DNA from: UBA5972 sp964567685
GTDB lineage: Bacteria; Pseudomonadota; Alphaproteobacteria; Rhodobacterales; Rhodobacteraceae
Assembly: GCA_964567685.1 (NCBI GenBank)
Contig: CAZMNO010000065.1
Span: forward strand, 1-17,827
Direction of reading: 5' to 3'
Length of the DNA stretch: 17,827 bases
Shown here: in pieces, positions 6,774-14,783 of the stretch
Layout: every line of letters starts with the position of its first letter
Numbering within the stretch: the stretch's first letter is position 1
Notes under the pieces: generated by a model
The model's database searches: none
What the model was told of the DNA's origin: nothing
Seen by the model: only the letters and a program-made list of their open reading frames with translations
Program-made: the position numbers and the translations under genes

Positions 6774-7458
6774 GCGCGCCTCCTATGCGGGTTTTTGCCT
6801 GAGAGTTCGGAAGAACGAGGTCGCATTGCACCGGGATGCAGACCCGGCGCGCGCCTTCAAAATAACTACTGTCATGGGGCACATGGCCCTCAAAGACCAC
6901 CATCGAGCCTGTTCGTGGAATGATCTGATACCAGCTGCCGCAATGCACGCGCGGGTTTCGGTTTGGCCAGAGCCGTGCTCCGACGCCGGCGGGATCGTAA
7001 AACCGCAAGGCGCCGGAGCGAAGCTGATCCCCGGCATATTCCGGATCCACCTCCACAAGCGGATAATAGGTCACGACAAAATCGGATTTGCGGTGGCTGT
7101 GGGTGAAAATGCCGAGGTTTTCACTCCGGGTGCGTTGCTGGTAGAAGGTCTCGGCAGTTGCGTTGATCTCGCCGTCAAAAGCATAACCATAGGCCGAGAC
7201 CAGGAATTCACAGATTGCCGATCGCACCATTTCCAGCAATTGCCGCAAGTGCGGATCCGCCTTGTGATCCTCCAGCATATTGTGGCGCACATGACCAAAA
7301 TGGTTTGAGCGGTTGCCGAGATTGCGTGGATTATCTTCGTCGGTGATCCGGTGGGCCGCAGCTTCATTCATCGCAATTGCGGCAAGGCCGTCATCGAAGG
7401 CATTCGGCATTTCCCAGTGCTTGTGCAGGATAAAGTTTGGGTAGATGGCTTGCAGCAT
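6763..7458 (-). CDS. 2OG-Fe(II) oxygenase-like protein with HxH motif, cassette oxygenase 1
   Basis: The 231-residue protein resembles the putative 2OG-Fe(II) oxygenases common in marine phages. It has GIFTHSHRKSDFVVTYYP, then LRSGALRFYDP, then IIPRTGSMVVFEGHVPHDSS followed by GARRVCI. The distal His (H195) and the 2OG-binding Arg (R204 or R205) are in place, but the proximal motif aligns as H120-S-H122 where the classical motif is HxD. The third ligand may therefore be His, a later Asp (D126), or the protein may be catalytically different. The ATG at 7458 shares a base with the upstream stop (TGATG); a GTG one codon earlier also exists. It belongs to the same coupled series as the Cys-tailed protein and the radical SAM enzyme, and probably acts with them. 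Confidence 0.8.
   Translation of the reverse strand: MLQAIYPNFILHKHWEMPNAFDDGLAAIAMNEAAAHRITDEDNPRNLGNRSNHFGHVRHNMLEDHKADPHLRQLLEMVRSAICEFLVSAYGYAFDGEINATAETFYQQRTRSENLGIFTHSHRKSDFVVTYYPLVEVDPEYAGDQLRSGALRFYDPAGVGARLWPNRNPRVHCGSWYQIIPRTGSMVVFEGHVPHDSSYFEGARRVCIPVQCDLVLPNSQAKTRIGGAHGL
6779..6784 (-). promoter_or_regulatory. Consensus ribosome binding site for the Cys-tailed protein
   Basis: AGGAGG, fully complementary to the 16S rRNA tail, lies 5 nt before the ATG at 6773 and inside the 3' end of oxygenase 1. It fixes the start and implies higher translation than the flanking enzymes, which rely on TGATG coupling. Confidence 0.85.
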
Positions 7459-8345
7459 CACACCACCGCAACTTTAATGCGGCCAATGCCGGTGTAATGA
7501 TCGGTGTTGATTTTGACGTCCAGAATATCGCCGGGGGTCAGACCGAGAGCCGTTACGGTCACCTCGGCACTTCCATCGGCAGCGGTGGTAGCCCGCCTCT
7601 TGGGGAGATAACCGCTGAGCGTATCGAGCTTCAGTTTGGTGACATGGGCGAGGTTTGAGCCGTCGGCGTTTTCAGCGAGCTGGATCGGAACTGTGAGGCT
7701 GCCTCCGGCTGGCACTGTCAGACCGGTTGGCGTGCTGGCTGACCAGTAGAAGTCAAGATAACCGCGGCTGTTGGATGGGAAATCCTCGCTATCTATCGAC
7801 AGCGGCACAGGCATTTCTCTAAGCAGGATATGTGTTTCGGGATCACCAATCAGGATAATGCGGGTGTCCGCCAAGGATCCCGTCATGATTGGCATCCAGA
7901 TATAGCAAAGATGGGTCAGATCGCCTTTTGCCCGGTTGCGCACTCCCAGCTCATTCTTGTCAAACCGGCTGCGGATCAGACGGTTCTCCCAAGTGTTGAG
8001 CTGGCCCATTGCGTCGCAGGTAAACTCGATCCGGCTGTAGTCGACCAATTCGTCCTTGCCGCGGGCCCCCGCCAGATCGAGCGAGACCCGGCCAAGATAG
8101 ACGTAAAGATCAGCACTGCCGGGCAGATCACTGATGACAAAGCCCTTGTAGGCCGGATCAAACCGCCCGCCCTCGCGCGGAGAGGATTGAATATGAGCGG
8201 CCAGCACATCAAAGCCGATATCGACCTTATCTGCCCCAATCTCGCGAAACAGGCCAATGGTCAGAACCGTGTCAGTGAGATGAACCGCCATACGGTAAGG
8301 ACCATTGCCGGTGAGCGCGTAAAACCCTTTGTGCTGTTCAAGCAT
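7458..8345 (-). CDS. Unrecognised phage tail-appendage-type protein
   Basis: I do not recognise a named family in this 295-residue protein. It is predicted soluble and beta-rich, has no signal peptide or TM segment, and contains only two cysteines. The last 90 or so residues (VPAGGSLTVPIQLAENADGS, then ADGSAEVTVTALGLTPGDILDVKINTDHYTG) look like an Ig-like or carbohydrate-binding beta-sandwich. Its start overlaps the fibre stop by 8 nt (AATGCTTGA), and its stop overlaps the start of oxygenase 1, so it lies exactly between the fibre and the modification cassette. A role as a distal tail or receptor-contact component is the natural inference; it could also be a partner of the Cys-tailed protein. 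Confidence 0.7.
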   Translation of the reverse strand: MLEQHKGFYALTGNGPYRMAVHLTDTVLTIGLFREIGADKVDIGFDVLAAHIQSSPREGGRFDPAYKGFVISDLPGSADLYVYLGRVSLDLAGARGKDELVDYSRIEFTCDAMGQLNTWENRLIRSRFDKNELGVRNRAKGDLTHLCYIWMPIMTGSLADTRIILIGDPETHILLREMPVPLSIDSEDFPSNSRGYLDFYWSASTPTGLTVPAGGSLTVPIQLAENADGSNLAHVTKLKLDTLSGYLPKRRATTAADGSAEVTVTALGLTPGDILDVKINTDHYTGIGRIKVAVV

Positions 8346-9060
8346 TTTTCATTTCTTTCAATTGATCGATTTCTTCGGCCAACACTTTGATCGCCTCAAT
8401 CAGCAGGCCGGCGAGATTGCCGTAAGCCACACGCTTCAACCCCTCAGCCTCGGAGACGATTTCCGGGACGACCGGTTCCACTTCCTGGGCAATCAGGCCG
8501 ATGCCCGGCGCGCCATCCATGATGTAGCGAACGCCGCGCAGGTCCCGCACGAGGCTCAGAGCATCGCTGATGGTTTCAATGTCGGTTTTCAGGCGCGCAT
8601 CTGAGGAGGACACAAAGTTCGGTGCGGTCACAGTGCCGGTAAAGGTAGCTCCGGACAGGCTGGCTTTAGCATTCAGCGCTGCCTGGGTGGCTGTGGAAAC
8701 CGGCTTGGCGGCGTCTGATGTGTTGTTGACATTGCTGAGGCCCACATCGGATTTGGTCAGGGCCACATCACCGGTTTTGCCAGCCACCGAAGTCACTGGC
8801 GCACTGGCAGCGATAGCCGCACTGGCCGCCGCACTGTCGGCCGAGTTTTCCGCCGCGAGTGCTTCTGCCGCTGCGGCATCCGCGCTTACGCCGGAGTTTA
8901 CCTCACTGCTTGATGCAGCTGCGGCAGAGTTCGCCGCGGCCGCAGCGAGATTGGTCACCATCACAGATACAATGGGCCCGCCCGAGATCAGCAGGACCGA
9001 ACCACTACCGCCCGCAGACACCACACCGGTGCTGCCCGTAACAATGACTTTACTGGGCAT
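8338..9060 (-). CDS. Tail fibre with C-terminal S74 intramolecular chaperone domain
   Basis: The 240-residue product has an Ala-rich, coiled-coil-like shaft (about 36-85), a fibre repeat region (VGLSNVNNTSDAAKPVSTAT, then SGATFTGTVTAPNF) and an S74/endosialidase-type chaperone domain from about 152. In the latter, SSDARLKTDIETI holds the Ser-Asp pair (S153, D154) that cleaves the domain off after trimerisation; GIGLIAQEVEPVVPEIV is also characteristic. It would form a short trimeric fibre at the tail tip. I chose the ATG at 9060, inside the end of the preceding gene (11-nt overlap), because the upstream in-frame extension to 9135 is a shadow of that gene. Confidence 0.88.
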   Translation of the reverse strand: MPSKVIVTGSTGVVSAGGSGSVLLISGGPIVSVMVTNLAAAAANSAAAASSSEVNSGVSADAAAAEALAAENSADSAAASAAIAASAPVTSVAGKTGDVALTKSDVGLSNVNNTSDAAKPVSTATQAALNAKASLSGATFTGTVTAPNFVSSSDARLKTDIETISDALSLVRDLRGVRYIMDGAPGIGLIAQEVEPVVPEIVSEAEGLKRVAYGNLAGLLIEAIKVLAEEIDQLKEMKNA

Positions 9061-9379
9061 TGGTGATGTCCCGCTCGATCCGGATTTGCCAGGATGGGCT
9101 TGAATTGACCGCTCCCGCTTCGGTGAATTCCACATCCACGGTCCAGATGCCGATCAGCCAGGGGGAGGATACGCTCGCAGGATCCATCATGTGGAGTTTG
9201 CCTGTGGGCGCATCCATAACGGTCACACTCAGGATTACGCGCACCCCCGTCTCGTGTTCAGCCCAACAGGCAATTGTGACATTGCTCAGATCCCGCGGCT
9301 GGGTCATGGCCACGTCCCAGTATTCCTCCCAGTCAAACGCGATCGTATCGCCGCGCTTGAAGGTGATTTCCGCACTCAT
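9050..9379 (-). CDS. Small baseplate/tail-tip protein
   Basis: This 109-residue, beta-rich protein has no cysteine cluster, signal peptide or TM segment. The sequence (MSAEITFKRGDTIAFDWEEY at the start, SSPSWQIRIERDITNAQ at the end) resembles small phage proteins that sit between the J-like hub and the fibre and may connect the two. It starts 1 nt after the J-like stop and ends 11 nt inside the fibre gene. The link to a baseplate role is positional. Confidence 0.68.
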   Translation of the reverse strand: MSAEITFKRGDTIAFDWEEYWDVAMTQPRDLSNVTIACWAEHETGVRVILSVTVMDAPTGKLHMMDPASVSSPWLIGIWTVDVEFTEAGAVNSSPSWQIRIERDITNAQ

Positions 9380-9380
9380 C

Positions 9381-10904
9381 TCATAGGCTCCAGTCGTTCG
9401 GATTGACCTCGCGCAGCACCACGCGTTGATTCAGGGTCATCGGATTGTCGGTCACGGAAAAGACAGCGAATTGCGTCGCCGCATAAGTGTTGCGCAAGCT
9501 GTCCCAACTGATCACATCAAAAGGTTCCGAGGCGACCCAGCGGGGTGGCAGACTGAGGGAATGCCGCCGCCAGCGCCGGTCATCTTTGAGCCAGGCCGCC
9601 TGAAGCCTCGCGACCTGCTCAGGATCCCAAACACTTGGCAAACCAAGATTGGCGGTCAGGTGTCGGTCGCCATCTGCGGTAACGGCTACCGGGTCAACAA
9701 GCGGTTCCGCCTCTGTCGCTTCCCAGAGCAAATCCGGATCAGGATGGGTGGTGCTGATGCTGTTGTGGGTTTGTTCCAGACCCGGAAACGGCAAGAGCTG
9801 GCGGTTTTCAGAAACGAGGATATCGTCGTCGGTCAAGAAGAGTGTCGGTAGGGACGGCGTACCCACTTGGATTTTCCAGATCCCGCCAATGTCGGCCATT
9901 TCGCCAGCGCAGGATTTCAACAACTCGGCAATGATTGCTTTGGGTTGCTCGCTCACACGCACCTCAAAGCCCGCCACATATTGCGCCTTGGTGCCGCCGG
10001 ACCCATCCGGTACCTGTTCGTCACAAGCATCCATGGCCAGGGCCCAATTGGCATAGGGCAGGTCTTCCGGAGCTACACCACCGCCCCAGGTCTCACCACC
10101 CGGCAGGGAGATCCCGCGCATGACGTTGTAAATCATCACGACTGGGTTTTCGCTAAAGACCCAGGTGGCTGGATCATCCCAGCGCATGCTGCCGATACCA
10201 CCTGCGGTGCTGTCGAGCCGTGGGTCATAAAGCAGAATGCCGCCGAGCTCGAAGCGAAACTGCGGCAGGCCGGACCAGATATCGGTATTGGCTTTGGAGG
10301 TCAGGATGGCATGACAAATGCCACTTCCGACCATATCACTGGTCCAGGGCGTTTCCGGGTGTGCTGCGTATTTGGCCAGCAGCATCGGATCGGCGGCGTC
10401 TTGGGTGCCATCATAGAACTTGATCCAGAGATGCCCGGCATTAGTGTCGGTGACATCGGTGCCGTAATCCGCGTGGGATGTTTCCGCCAGATCCTGCCAT
10501 TTTCCATTGACCGCAAAGCGCAACAGGGCCTGGCCTTTAAGGGCGCCCAGCGCAATCACATGGGTCAGATATTCATTGCTGGCTCCGTGGGTCATAGGCG
10601 GGCACACGAGGCTGCCGGATGTTGCGTAGCGCCCGAGGATGAAACTCTGCGGGGTGGAGGCCCCGTTCAGGGTCACACTGGTCTGCAAGCCACTCGGGCG
10701 CGACTGCTGGGGCAGCAAGGCGCGCGAGAGGGCACTTAAGCCCAATCCCACGCCAATGCGCACGATGGCGCCGGCGAGCCAGGAGGAAGCTGCAAAGCTG
10801 CTGATGGCGCTCACAAGCCCGGTAATGAAGGTCAGCACCGGGGCAGCCTGGGCCGCCGATGGCAGGATCAAAAGCCATGCCAAGGCCAGGATGAATTTGA
10901 TCAC
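9381..10904 (-). CDS. J-like tail hub / host specificity protein with N-terminal signal-like segment
   Basis: The 507-residue product is the main tail-tip protein. From about residue 70 (TSVTLNGASTPQSFILGRYA) it follows the pattern of J-like central tail proteins of alphaproteobacterial siphophages, including YNVMRGISLPGG and IAELLKSCAGEMADIGGIWK. It is shorter than lambda gpJ (over 1100 residues), lacking a long C-terminal fibre region. The N-terminus IKFILALAWLLILPSAAQAA has every part of a Sec signal peptide with an AQA-A cleavage site, followed by another hydrophobic, glycine-rich stretch (27-63). The start codon is GTG, overlapping the preceding stop (GTGA). It probably forms the tail-tip hub to which the fibre attaches. 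Confidence 0.85.
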   Translation of the reverse strand: MIKFILALAWLLILPSAAQAAPVLTFITGLVSAISSFAASSWLAGAIVRIGVGLGLSALSRALLPQQSRPSGLQTSVTLNGASTPQSFILGRYATSGSLVCPPMTHGASNEYLTHVIALGALKGQALLRFAVNGKWQDLAETSHADYGTDVTDTNAGHLWIKFYDGTQDAADPMLLAKYAAHPETPWTSDMVGSGICHAILTSKANTDIWSGLPQFRFELGGILLYDPRLDSTAGGIGSMRWDDPATWVFSENPVVMIYNVMRGISLPGGETWGGGVAPEDLPYANWALAMDACDEQVPDGSGGTKAQYVAGFEVRVSEQPKAIIAELLKSCAGEMADIGGIWKIQVGTPSLPTLFLTDDDILVSENRQLLPFPGLEQTHNSISTTHPDPDLLWEATEAEPLVDPVAVTADGDRHLTANLGLPSVWDPEQVARLQAAWLKDDRRWRRHSLSLPPRWVASEPFDVISWDSLRNTYAATQFAVFSVTDNPMTLNQRVVLREVNPNDWSL

Positions 10905-11305
10905 GGGCGGAACACCCTCGTGGCCTGATCAATGGGCACAAACCCAAGGCCCGATATGGTGCGCACCGCAATCCATTCCCCTTGCACGACACCAAGGGAC
11001 GGCCCGTTAGGCGTGTCCACCACGGCAATATCGCCGGCTTGGGCGCGCTGAGGAGAAACTTCCGCGAACAAGGCCGCAGTCCTCTCAACATGATCCCGAA
11101 ACCCGTCTTTGCGCAGGATCCGCAAGCCCCCGCGCAGCGTAGTGTAGCGCCCGCGATAGGAAGCAGAGGGATCATTGCCGGTCATGGCATTGACCGCACC
11201 GGCGGCGAACAATGCGCAATCGCTCTTGCCATAATGAAACGGCGTGCGGGCCTCGGTCGCCAAATACACGCCAAGGCGGGCCCGCCAATCCGTCCTCATC
11301 CCCAT
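10901..11305 (-). CDS. Tail-associated Cys-peptidase-like protein (DUF6950-like)
   Basis: The 134-residue product contains GKSDCALFAAGAVNAMTGNDP, the cysteine segment of the DUF6950 / NlpC-P60-like proteins found next to hub genes in alphaproteobacterial phages and gene transfer agents, and a later QRAQAGDIAVV segment. C30 is the expected nucleophile. The His usually found in the hVGI strand is absent (the text reads PSLGVVQGEW), so activity is uncertain. An active relative would open peptidoglycan locally during DNA entry. Two starts are possible: ATG at 11305 (used here) or ATG at 11299, which would give an ATGA overlap with the upstream stop. Confidence 0.75.
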   Translation of the reverse strand: MGMRTDWRARLGVYLATEARTPFHYGKSDCALFAAGAVNAMTGNDPSASYRGRYTTLRGGLRILRKDGFRDHVERTAALFAEVSPQRAQAGDIAVVDTPNGPSLGVVQGEWIAVRTISGLGFVPIDQATRVFRP

Positions 11306-11886
11306 TTGACCTGTACCTGTCCTGAGATTGCCGCCCAGCGGAAAAATCCATCTCCCGGCACGTTTGCCTGCTGGGTGGCATCTGCGTATTTGAGCGCCAG
11401 GGTTCGGGTGAGGGCGCGGGCGCTGGTGGCCAGCGTCACATCCACCGCGCTCTGAGCGCCGATTTTCCCGGTGTTGATCACCAACTCATTGACCCAACCG
11501 CGGATCAGCCGGTGCGGGCTGCCCACCATTTCGCGCGTGGCAGCGTCCAGAACCACCCGGCAAAGATCGGCGGGCGCAAGGCGTGCATCGGTGCCTGTCA
11601 GCAGGGCTTCAGTGTCCTCGCTAAGGCCCGAGATGGTTATCTTGTGAAGCCGTGCATCCAGCCCCTGGCGATAGGTGATCGGCTCGATCCCTAGGAGTTC
11701 GCCAGCCCCTTGGTAGGCCCTAGACTGCCCGGCGATCCAGAATTCTCGGTCATCTTCACCAGTCCAGAGCCCGACCGGTGCCGGCTGGCCTGCCGGATCC
11801 TTTGCGTCAATCCACAGCAAAACCTGCGCCACAAACCCGCTGGCGGAGGCGGCATGATCAAGTGTTGATTGATCAAGGCTACGCAT
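11296..11886 (-). CDS. Tail hub-like minor tail protein (DUF2163-type position)
   Basis: This 196-residue protein sits where gene transfer agents and related phages encode their DUF2163-type hub gene, just before the peptidase and J-like genes. The C-terminal pattern YADATQQANVPGDGFFRWAA followed by a WG ending is common to phage hub proteins (a YPGD-like loop with FF and aromatic residues). The middle, ELLGIEPITYRQGLDARLHK, then TISGLSEDTEALL, is consistent with a baseplate hub beta-domain. It starts 1 nt after the stop of the previous gene and overlaps the next. The assignment is by pattern and order; no enzymatic motif is seen. Confidence 0.7.
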   Translation of the reverse strand: MRSLDQSTLDHAASASGFVAQVLLWIDAKDPAGQPAPVGLWTGEDDREFWIAGQSRAYQGAGELLGIEPITYRQGLDARLHKITISGLSEDTEALLTGTDARLAPADLCRVVLDAATREMVGSPHRLIRGWVNELVINTGKIGAQSAVDVTLATSARALTRTLALKYADATQQANVPGDGFFRWAAISGQVQVKWG

Positions 11887-11887
11887 A

Positions 11888-12541
11888 TCAGGCTTTCAGG
11901 GTCTGGATCAGGTCAAACGTGATGCCGCTGACCCGCGTGCCCTGCATCACCCCCTCGTTCAGGGATCCCGGAACAAGCAAGGCCCGGAAGGCAGGCTTCA
12001 CCAATGTGACAGGCGCACCGATCATGGCTCCTGGTCGAAGTTGCGGCACGACTTCAAAGGCAGGCACAACGCCGGATGCATCAGCGCGCGCGTCCGAAAC
12101 CAGCTGATGAAAAGCGTGAAGTGCTGGGTCGCCATAGCTGAAGGACAGGTAATCCCCGGCCGACAAGGCATAGCCTGGTGGCAGGCCCGCCAGTGACAGT
12201 GTCTGGTTCCCGGCAGGAAGCGTGGCAATCGTCACGTTTGAGGCTTCAATCACCCCGTTTGGATCGCGCTGCGGTTGATCTCCGATCCGCGGGGAAACAA
12301 ACATCGAGGCGCCAGCGCGCTGCAGTAAACGCAGCTTGGCCTGCAGTGCTGTGGCATCTGCATAGCTTGCCGGCGCCAACGTGACCCGAGCCTTCCAAAG
12401 CCGCGCACCAAGTTCGGCGACGATTATTTCACCACCGGCGGTGCGCGAAATCTCTGAGGCGGCGGGAAGGCTAAGAGACAGAGATGCGATGCGCAGCGGT
12501 GACCAGAAATCATCAAGTAGCACCGGGAAGGACTGAACCAT
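11888..12541 (-). CDS. Distal-tail-like minor tail protein
   Basis: The 217-residue product follows the tape measure gene, the usual position of the distal tail (Dit) gene in siphophages. It is soluble and beta-rich, with QSFPVLLDDFWSPLRIASLS near the start and SLAGLPPGYALSAGDYLSFS in the middle; such LxxGDYx text is typical of tail-tip proteins where a ring joins tube to hub. Its ATG shares a base with the tape measure stop (TGATG). I do not recognise a catalytic motif. Dit-like is the best guess from order and composition. Confidence 0.68.
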   Translation of the reverse strand: MVQSFPVLLDDFWSPLRIASLSLSLPAASEISRTAGGEIIVAELGARLWKARVTLAPASYADATALQAKLRLLQRAGASMFVSPRIGDQPQRDPNGVIEASNVTIATLPAGNQTLSLAGLPPGYALSAGDYLSFSYGDPALHAFHQLVSDARADASGVVPAFEVVPQLRPGAMIGAPVTLVKPAFRALLVPGSLNEGVMQGTRVSGITFDLIQTLKA

Positions 12542-14715
12542 CAGCCACTCACACCCGGATCTGCGGCAATCTGCGAGACCCTCTCAGGCAGCGCCAGGCG
12601 GTCATATTGGCGAATGCCATCCCGGGTAATCTCAACCGCCTGACCCTGGGCTTGACGCAACATGCGGGCTTCGAGATCGGGCGACAGATCAACCCGCACC
12701 ACTGTGGCTTGAGCTCTTGCAGATTGTGCCACTTCACGTCGGCTCAACACCTGCTCACCACGCTGCAGGATTGCCGGGACCTCGTCAGGTCGGAGCCCGG
12801 CCCAGCCACCAGCGTGCATGCGGGGTGCACCTGCAAATGCCATCGCCGGCATCATCCGCTGTGACCCGGAGCCACCGACCATGCCGCCTTCATGAAACAC
12901 ACTGGCGAATACGGAACCAAATGATCCCGAAAGCCAGTTGGCAATTGGGCCCAGGATGTTTTTCTTGAGCGCAATCATCGCCAGATCCGCCAAGATGGAG
13001 CTTGCCAGGCTGCGAAAATCCAGTTTCCCGGTTTGGATGAAGTTCTTGAACGCCGCCTCAGCACTTCGAAACGCGCCCACAAGCGTGCCGCCCAGCCCTT
13101 TGCCAATATCAGCGGCATTGCCGGCGTATTCCTTGAGCGAAGCAGAGGCGGTTTCCCAGGCGGTTTTGGCAATGCCGGCCGCTTTCTTGGCTGCACTGCC
13201 TGCCTTACTGACAGAGGAAGCGACACGATCAGCTGCATTGCGTGCATCTTCAAGCGCTTCCTCTCCGTCAGCGCCCGCTGCACGCATGGCGCCCCGCAGC
13301 GCTTCCATGGATTTGAGTGGCCGAGTGAGATTTGTCGCTAGTACATCCGCCTGGCCAGAAAGATTGGCGGCATATTCGCGGAACTCATCAGCCCGCCGGC
13401 GCAGCTGATCCACAGCCTGACCCGCCATGCCAGCCTCAAAGGCCAGACTATTGGCCAGGCCTTCCATGCCAGGGATCTTGAACGCAGCCCCGGAAACGGC
13501 TTTCAAAAACAGTGCCCATTTGTCTTGCATGGCGGCAAGTGCCGCAAACCAGGTGGCTTTCAGCCGGTTAGTGACGGACCACATACGCAGCACAATCCCC
13601 CAAGCCCCGTCCGCAATCCGCTCCCAAACCTCAAGCGCCACATCCTTCAGATGACCCATGGCTTCGCCAAATCCGCCGGCACCGCGGGCAAGACGGCCGA
13701 ACCAGTAGATCAACTCGCCCGCGCCGACGATCAGGGCTCCGATACCGGTGCGAATGAGGGCGCTTTTTAGGGTGGTCAGTGAGAGTGACAGACCTCTGAC
13801 GCCCAGCGCCGCTGCGGCAAGGGACATGACCAACTTGCCGCCAAGCACCGCGGCGAAACTGGCTGCGATGGTGGCGATTTCACCAAGGTGGTTGAACAGA
13901 CCCTTGATGGCGCGACCTAAAGGACCGGACGTTTTGCCAATGGCTGCCATGGCGTCTGCGATGGCTTCAAGCGCCGGCGCCGCGGCCACGGCGAGCTGAT
14001 TGGAGATCCCGCGCCACAAAAGCCCCATACGCGAGAGCGCATCATTGGTGCGCTGGATTTGAGCGGCATCGCGTTCGGAAACCGCAACGCCAAAATCCCG
14101 CACGTCCTTAGTCGCCTGGCGCAAGGTTGCGCTGTCGATGCGGGTGAAGATTAGACCTGCCCGATCACCGAAGATCTGCGAGGCCACCGCGGCCTGCTGG
14201 GCGCTCGGGATGAGCTTGGCAATTGCATCCTGAATGGCGGCGATTTTCTGGTCGATCGGCAGCTTGGACAGATCGGTAGCAGAAAGGTGTAGCTGCTCGA
14301 TTGCCTTCACCGCAGGACCTGTTCCTGCAGCCGCCTGGCTCAGGCGTTTGGTCAGCTGGATCGTTGCCTGCTGGGTTTCTCCCATAGAAACCCCGGCCAG
14401 ATCCCCGGCGCGGGTCAGCACCTGTAGACTTTCAGTAGTGGTGCGAAGGGAGGCGGCCAGTTTCGCCTGCTCGTCAATCACCTGAAGGCTGGAGCGCACC
14501 ATGGCAATGCCAGCACTGACAGCGGCGGCGGCCATGATCCCGGCGGCGATTTTGGCACGCCGTGCGAACCGCGCCAGTTTCGCATTGGCGATCTCAGCTT
14601 CGCGCGACACTTTGCCAAAGCCGCGTTGGCCTGCCTTGCCGATGCCTTCAAACTCGGCTTTAACCCTGTCGCCACCGACAGCTGCCAGGCGCACAGAGAC
14701 GCGCTTTTCGGCCAT
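12541..14715 (-). CDS. Tail tape measure protein
   Basis: The 724-residue protein is the longest in the window. The N-terminus is helical and coiled (VKAEFEGIGKAGQRGFGKVS), then come hydrophobic, membrane-compatible stretches at about 265-345 (IATIAASFAAVLGGKLVMSL, then TGIGALIVGAGELIYW), a long Ala-rich helical part, and a C-terminus with HAGGWAGLRPDEVPAILQRG, the signature of lambda/HK97-type tape measure proteins. It sets tail length and helps DNA cross the membrane; at roughly 1.5 Angstrom per residue the tail would be near 110 nm. AAGGAAG lies upstream of the ATG. It is cut off from the chaperone gene by the opposing HigBA pair, about 650 bp, so its transcription must read through that pair or start nearby. 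Confidence 0.93.
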   Translation of the reverse strand: MAEKRVSVRLAAVGGDRVKAEFEGIGKAGQRGFGKVSREAEIANAKLARFARRAKIAAGIMAAAAVSAGIAMVRSSLQVIDEQAKLAASLRTTTESLQVLTRAGDLAGVSMGETQQATIQLTKRLSQAAAGTGPAVKAIEQLHLSATDLSKLPIDQKIAAIQDAIAKLIPSAQQAAVASQIFGDRAGLIFTRIDSATLRQATKDVRDFGVAVSERDAAQIQRTNDALSRMGLLWRGISNQLAVAAAPALEAIADAMAAIGKTSGPLGRAIKGLFNHLGEIATIAASFAAVLGGKLVMSLAAAALGVRGLSLSLTTLKSALIRTGIGALIVGAGELIYWFGRLARGAGGFGEAMGHLKDVALEVWERIADGAWGIVLRMWSVTNRLKATWFAALAAMQDKWALFLKAVSGAAFKIPGMEGLANSLAFEAGMAGQAVDQLRRRADEFREYAANLSGQADVLATNLTRPLKSMEALRGAMRAAGADGEEALEDARNAADRVASSVSKAGSAAKKAAGIAKTAWETASASLKEYAGNAADIGKGLGGTLVGAFRSAEAAFKNFIQTGKLDFRSLASSILADLAMIALKKNILGPIANWLSGSFGSVFASVFHEGGMVGGSGSQRMMPAMAFAGAPRMHAGGWAGLRPDEVPAILQRGEQVLSRREVAQSARAQATVVRVDLSPDLEARMLRQAQGQAVEITRDGIRQYDRLALPERVSQIAADPGVSG

Positions 14716-14754
14716 GGGTTATTCTTCCTTGTGGTTGAGTGTAGTGCAGTTCAA

Positions 14755-14783
14755 TTGACAGCTTGTCATATGTATCACATCAT
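14755..14783 (+). promoter_or_regulatory. Putative higBA promoter
   Basis: A perfect -35 hexamer TTGACA (14755-14760) is followed after 17 bp by CATCAT (14778-14783), a 4-of-6 match to the -10 consensus. The -10 element falls in the centre of the palindrome, so a bound antitoxin would block it. The start of transcription would lie only about 8-10 nt before the HigB ATG, giving a nearly leaderless message. Confidence 0.5.

Noticed and set aside
6375..6923. + strand open frame across the Cys-tailed gene
   Set aside because: It crosses three coupled - strand genes; the strong AGGAGG and TGATG junctions support the - strand reading.
4670..7458. Cassette as a secreted bacteriocin (RiPP) cluster
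   Set aside because: No transporter, immunity gene, leader peptidase or clear recognition domain is present, and the candidate precursor looks like a tail protein.
9867..10739. Long + strand open frame (290 codons) opposite the J-like gene
   Set aside because: It is antisense to a well-supported tail gene, shows no recognisable domain, and is explained by high GC and codon bias of the opposite strand.
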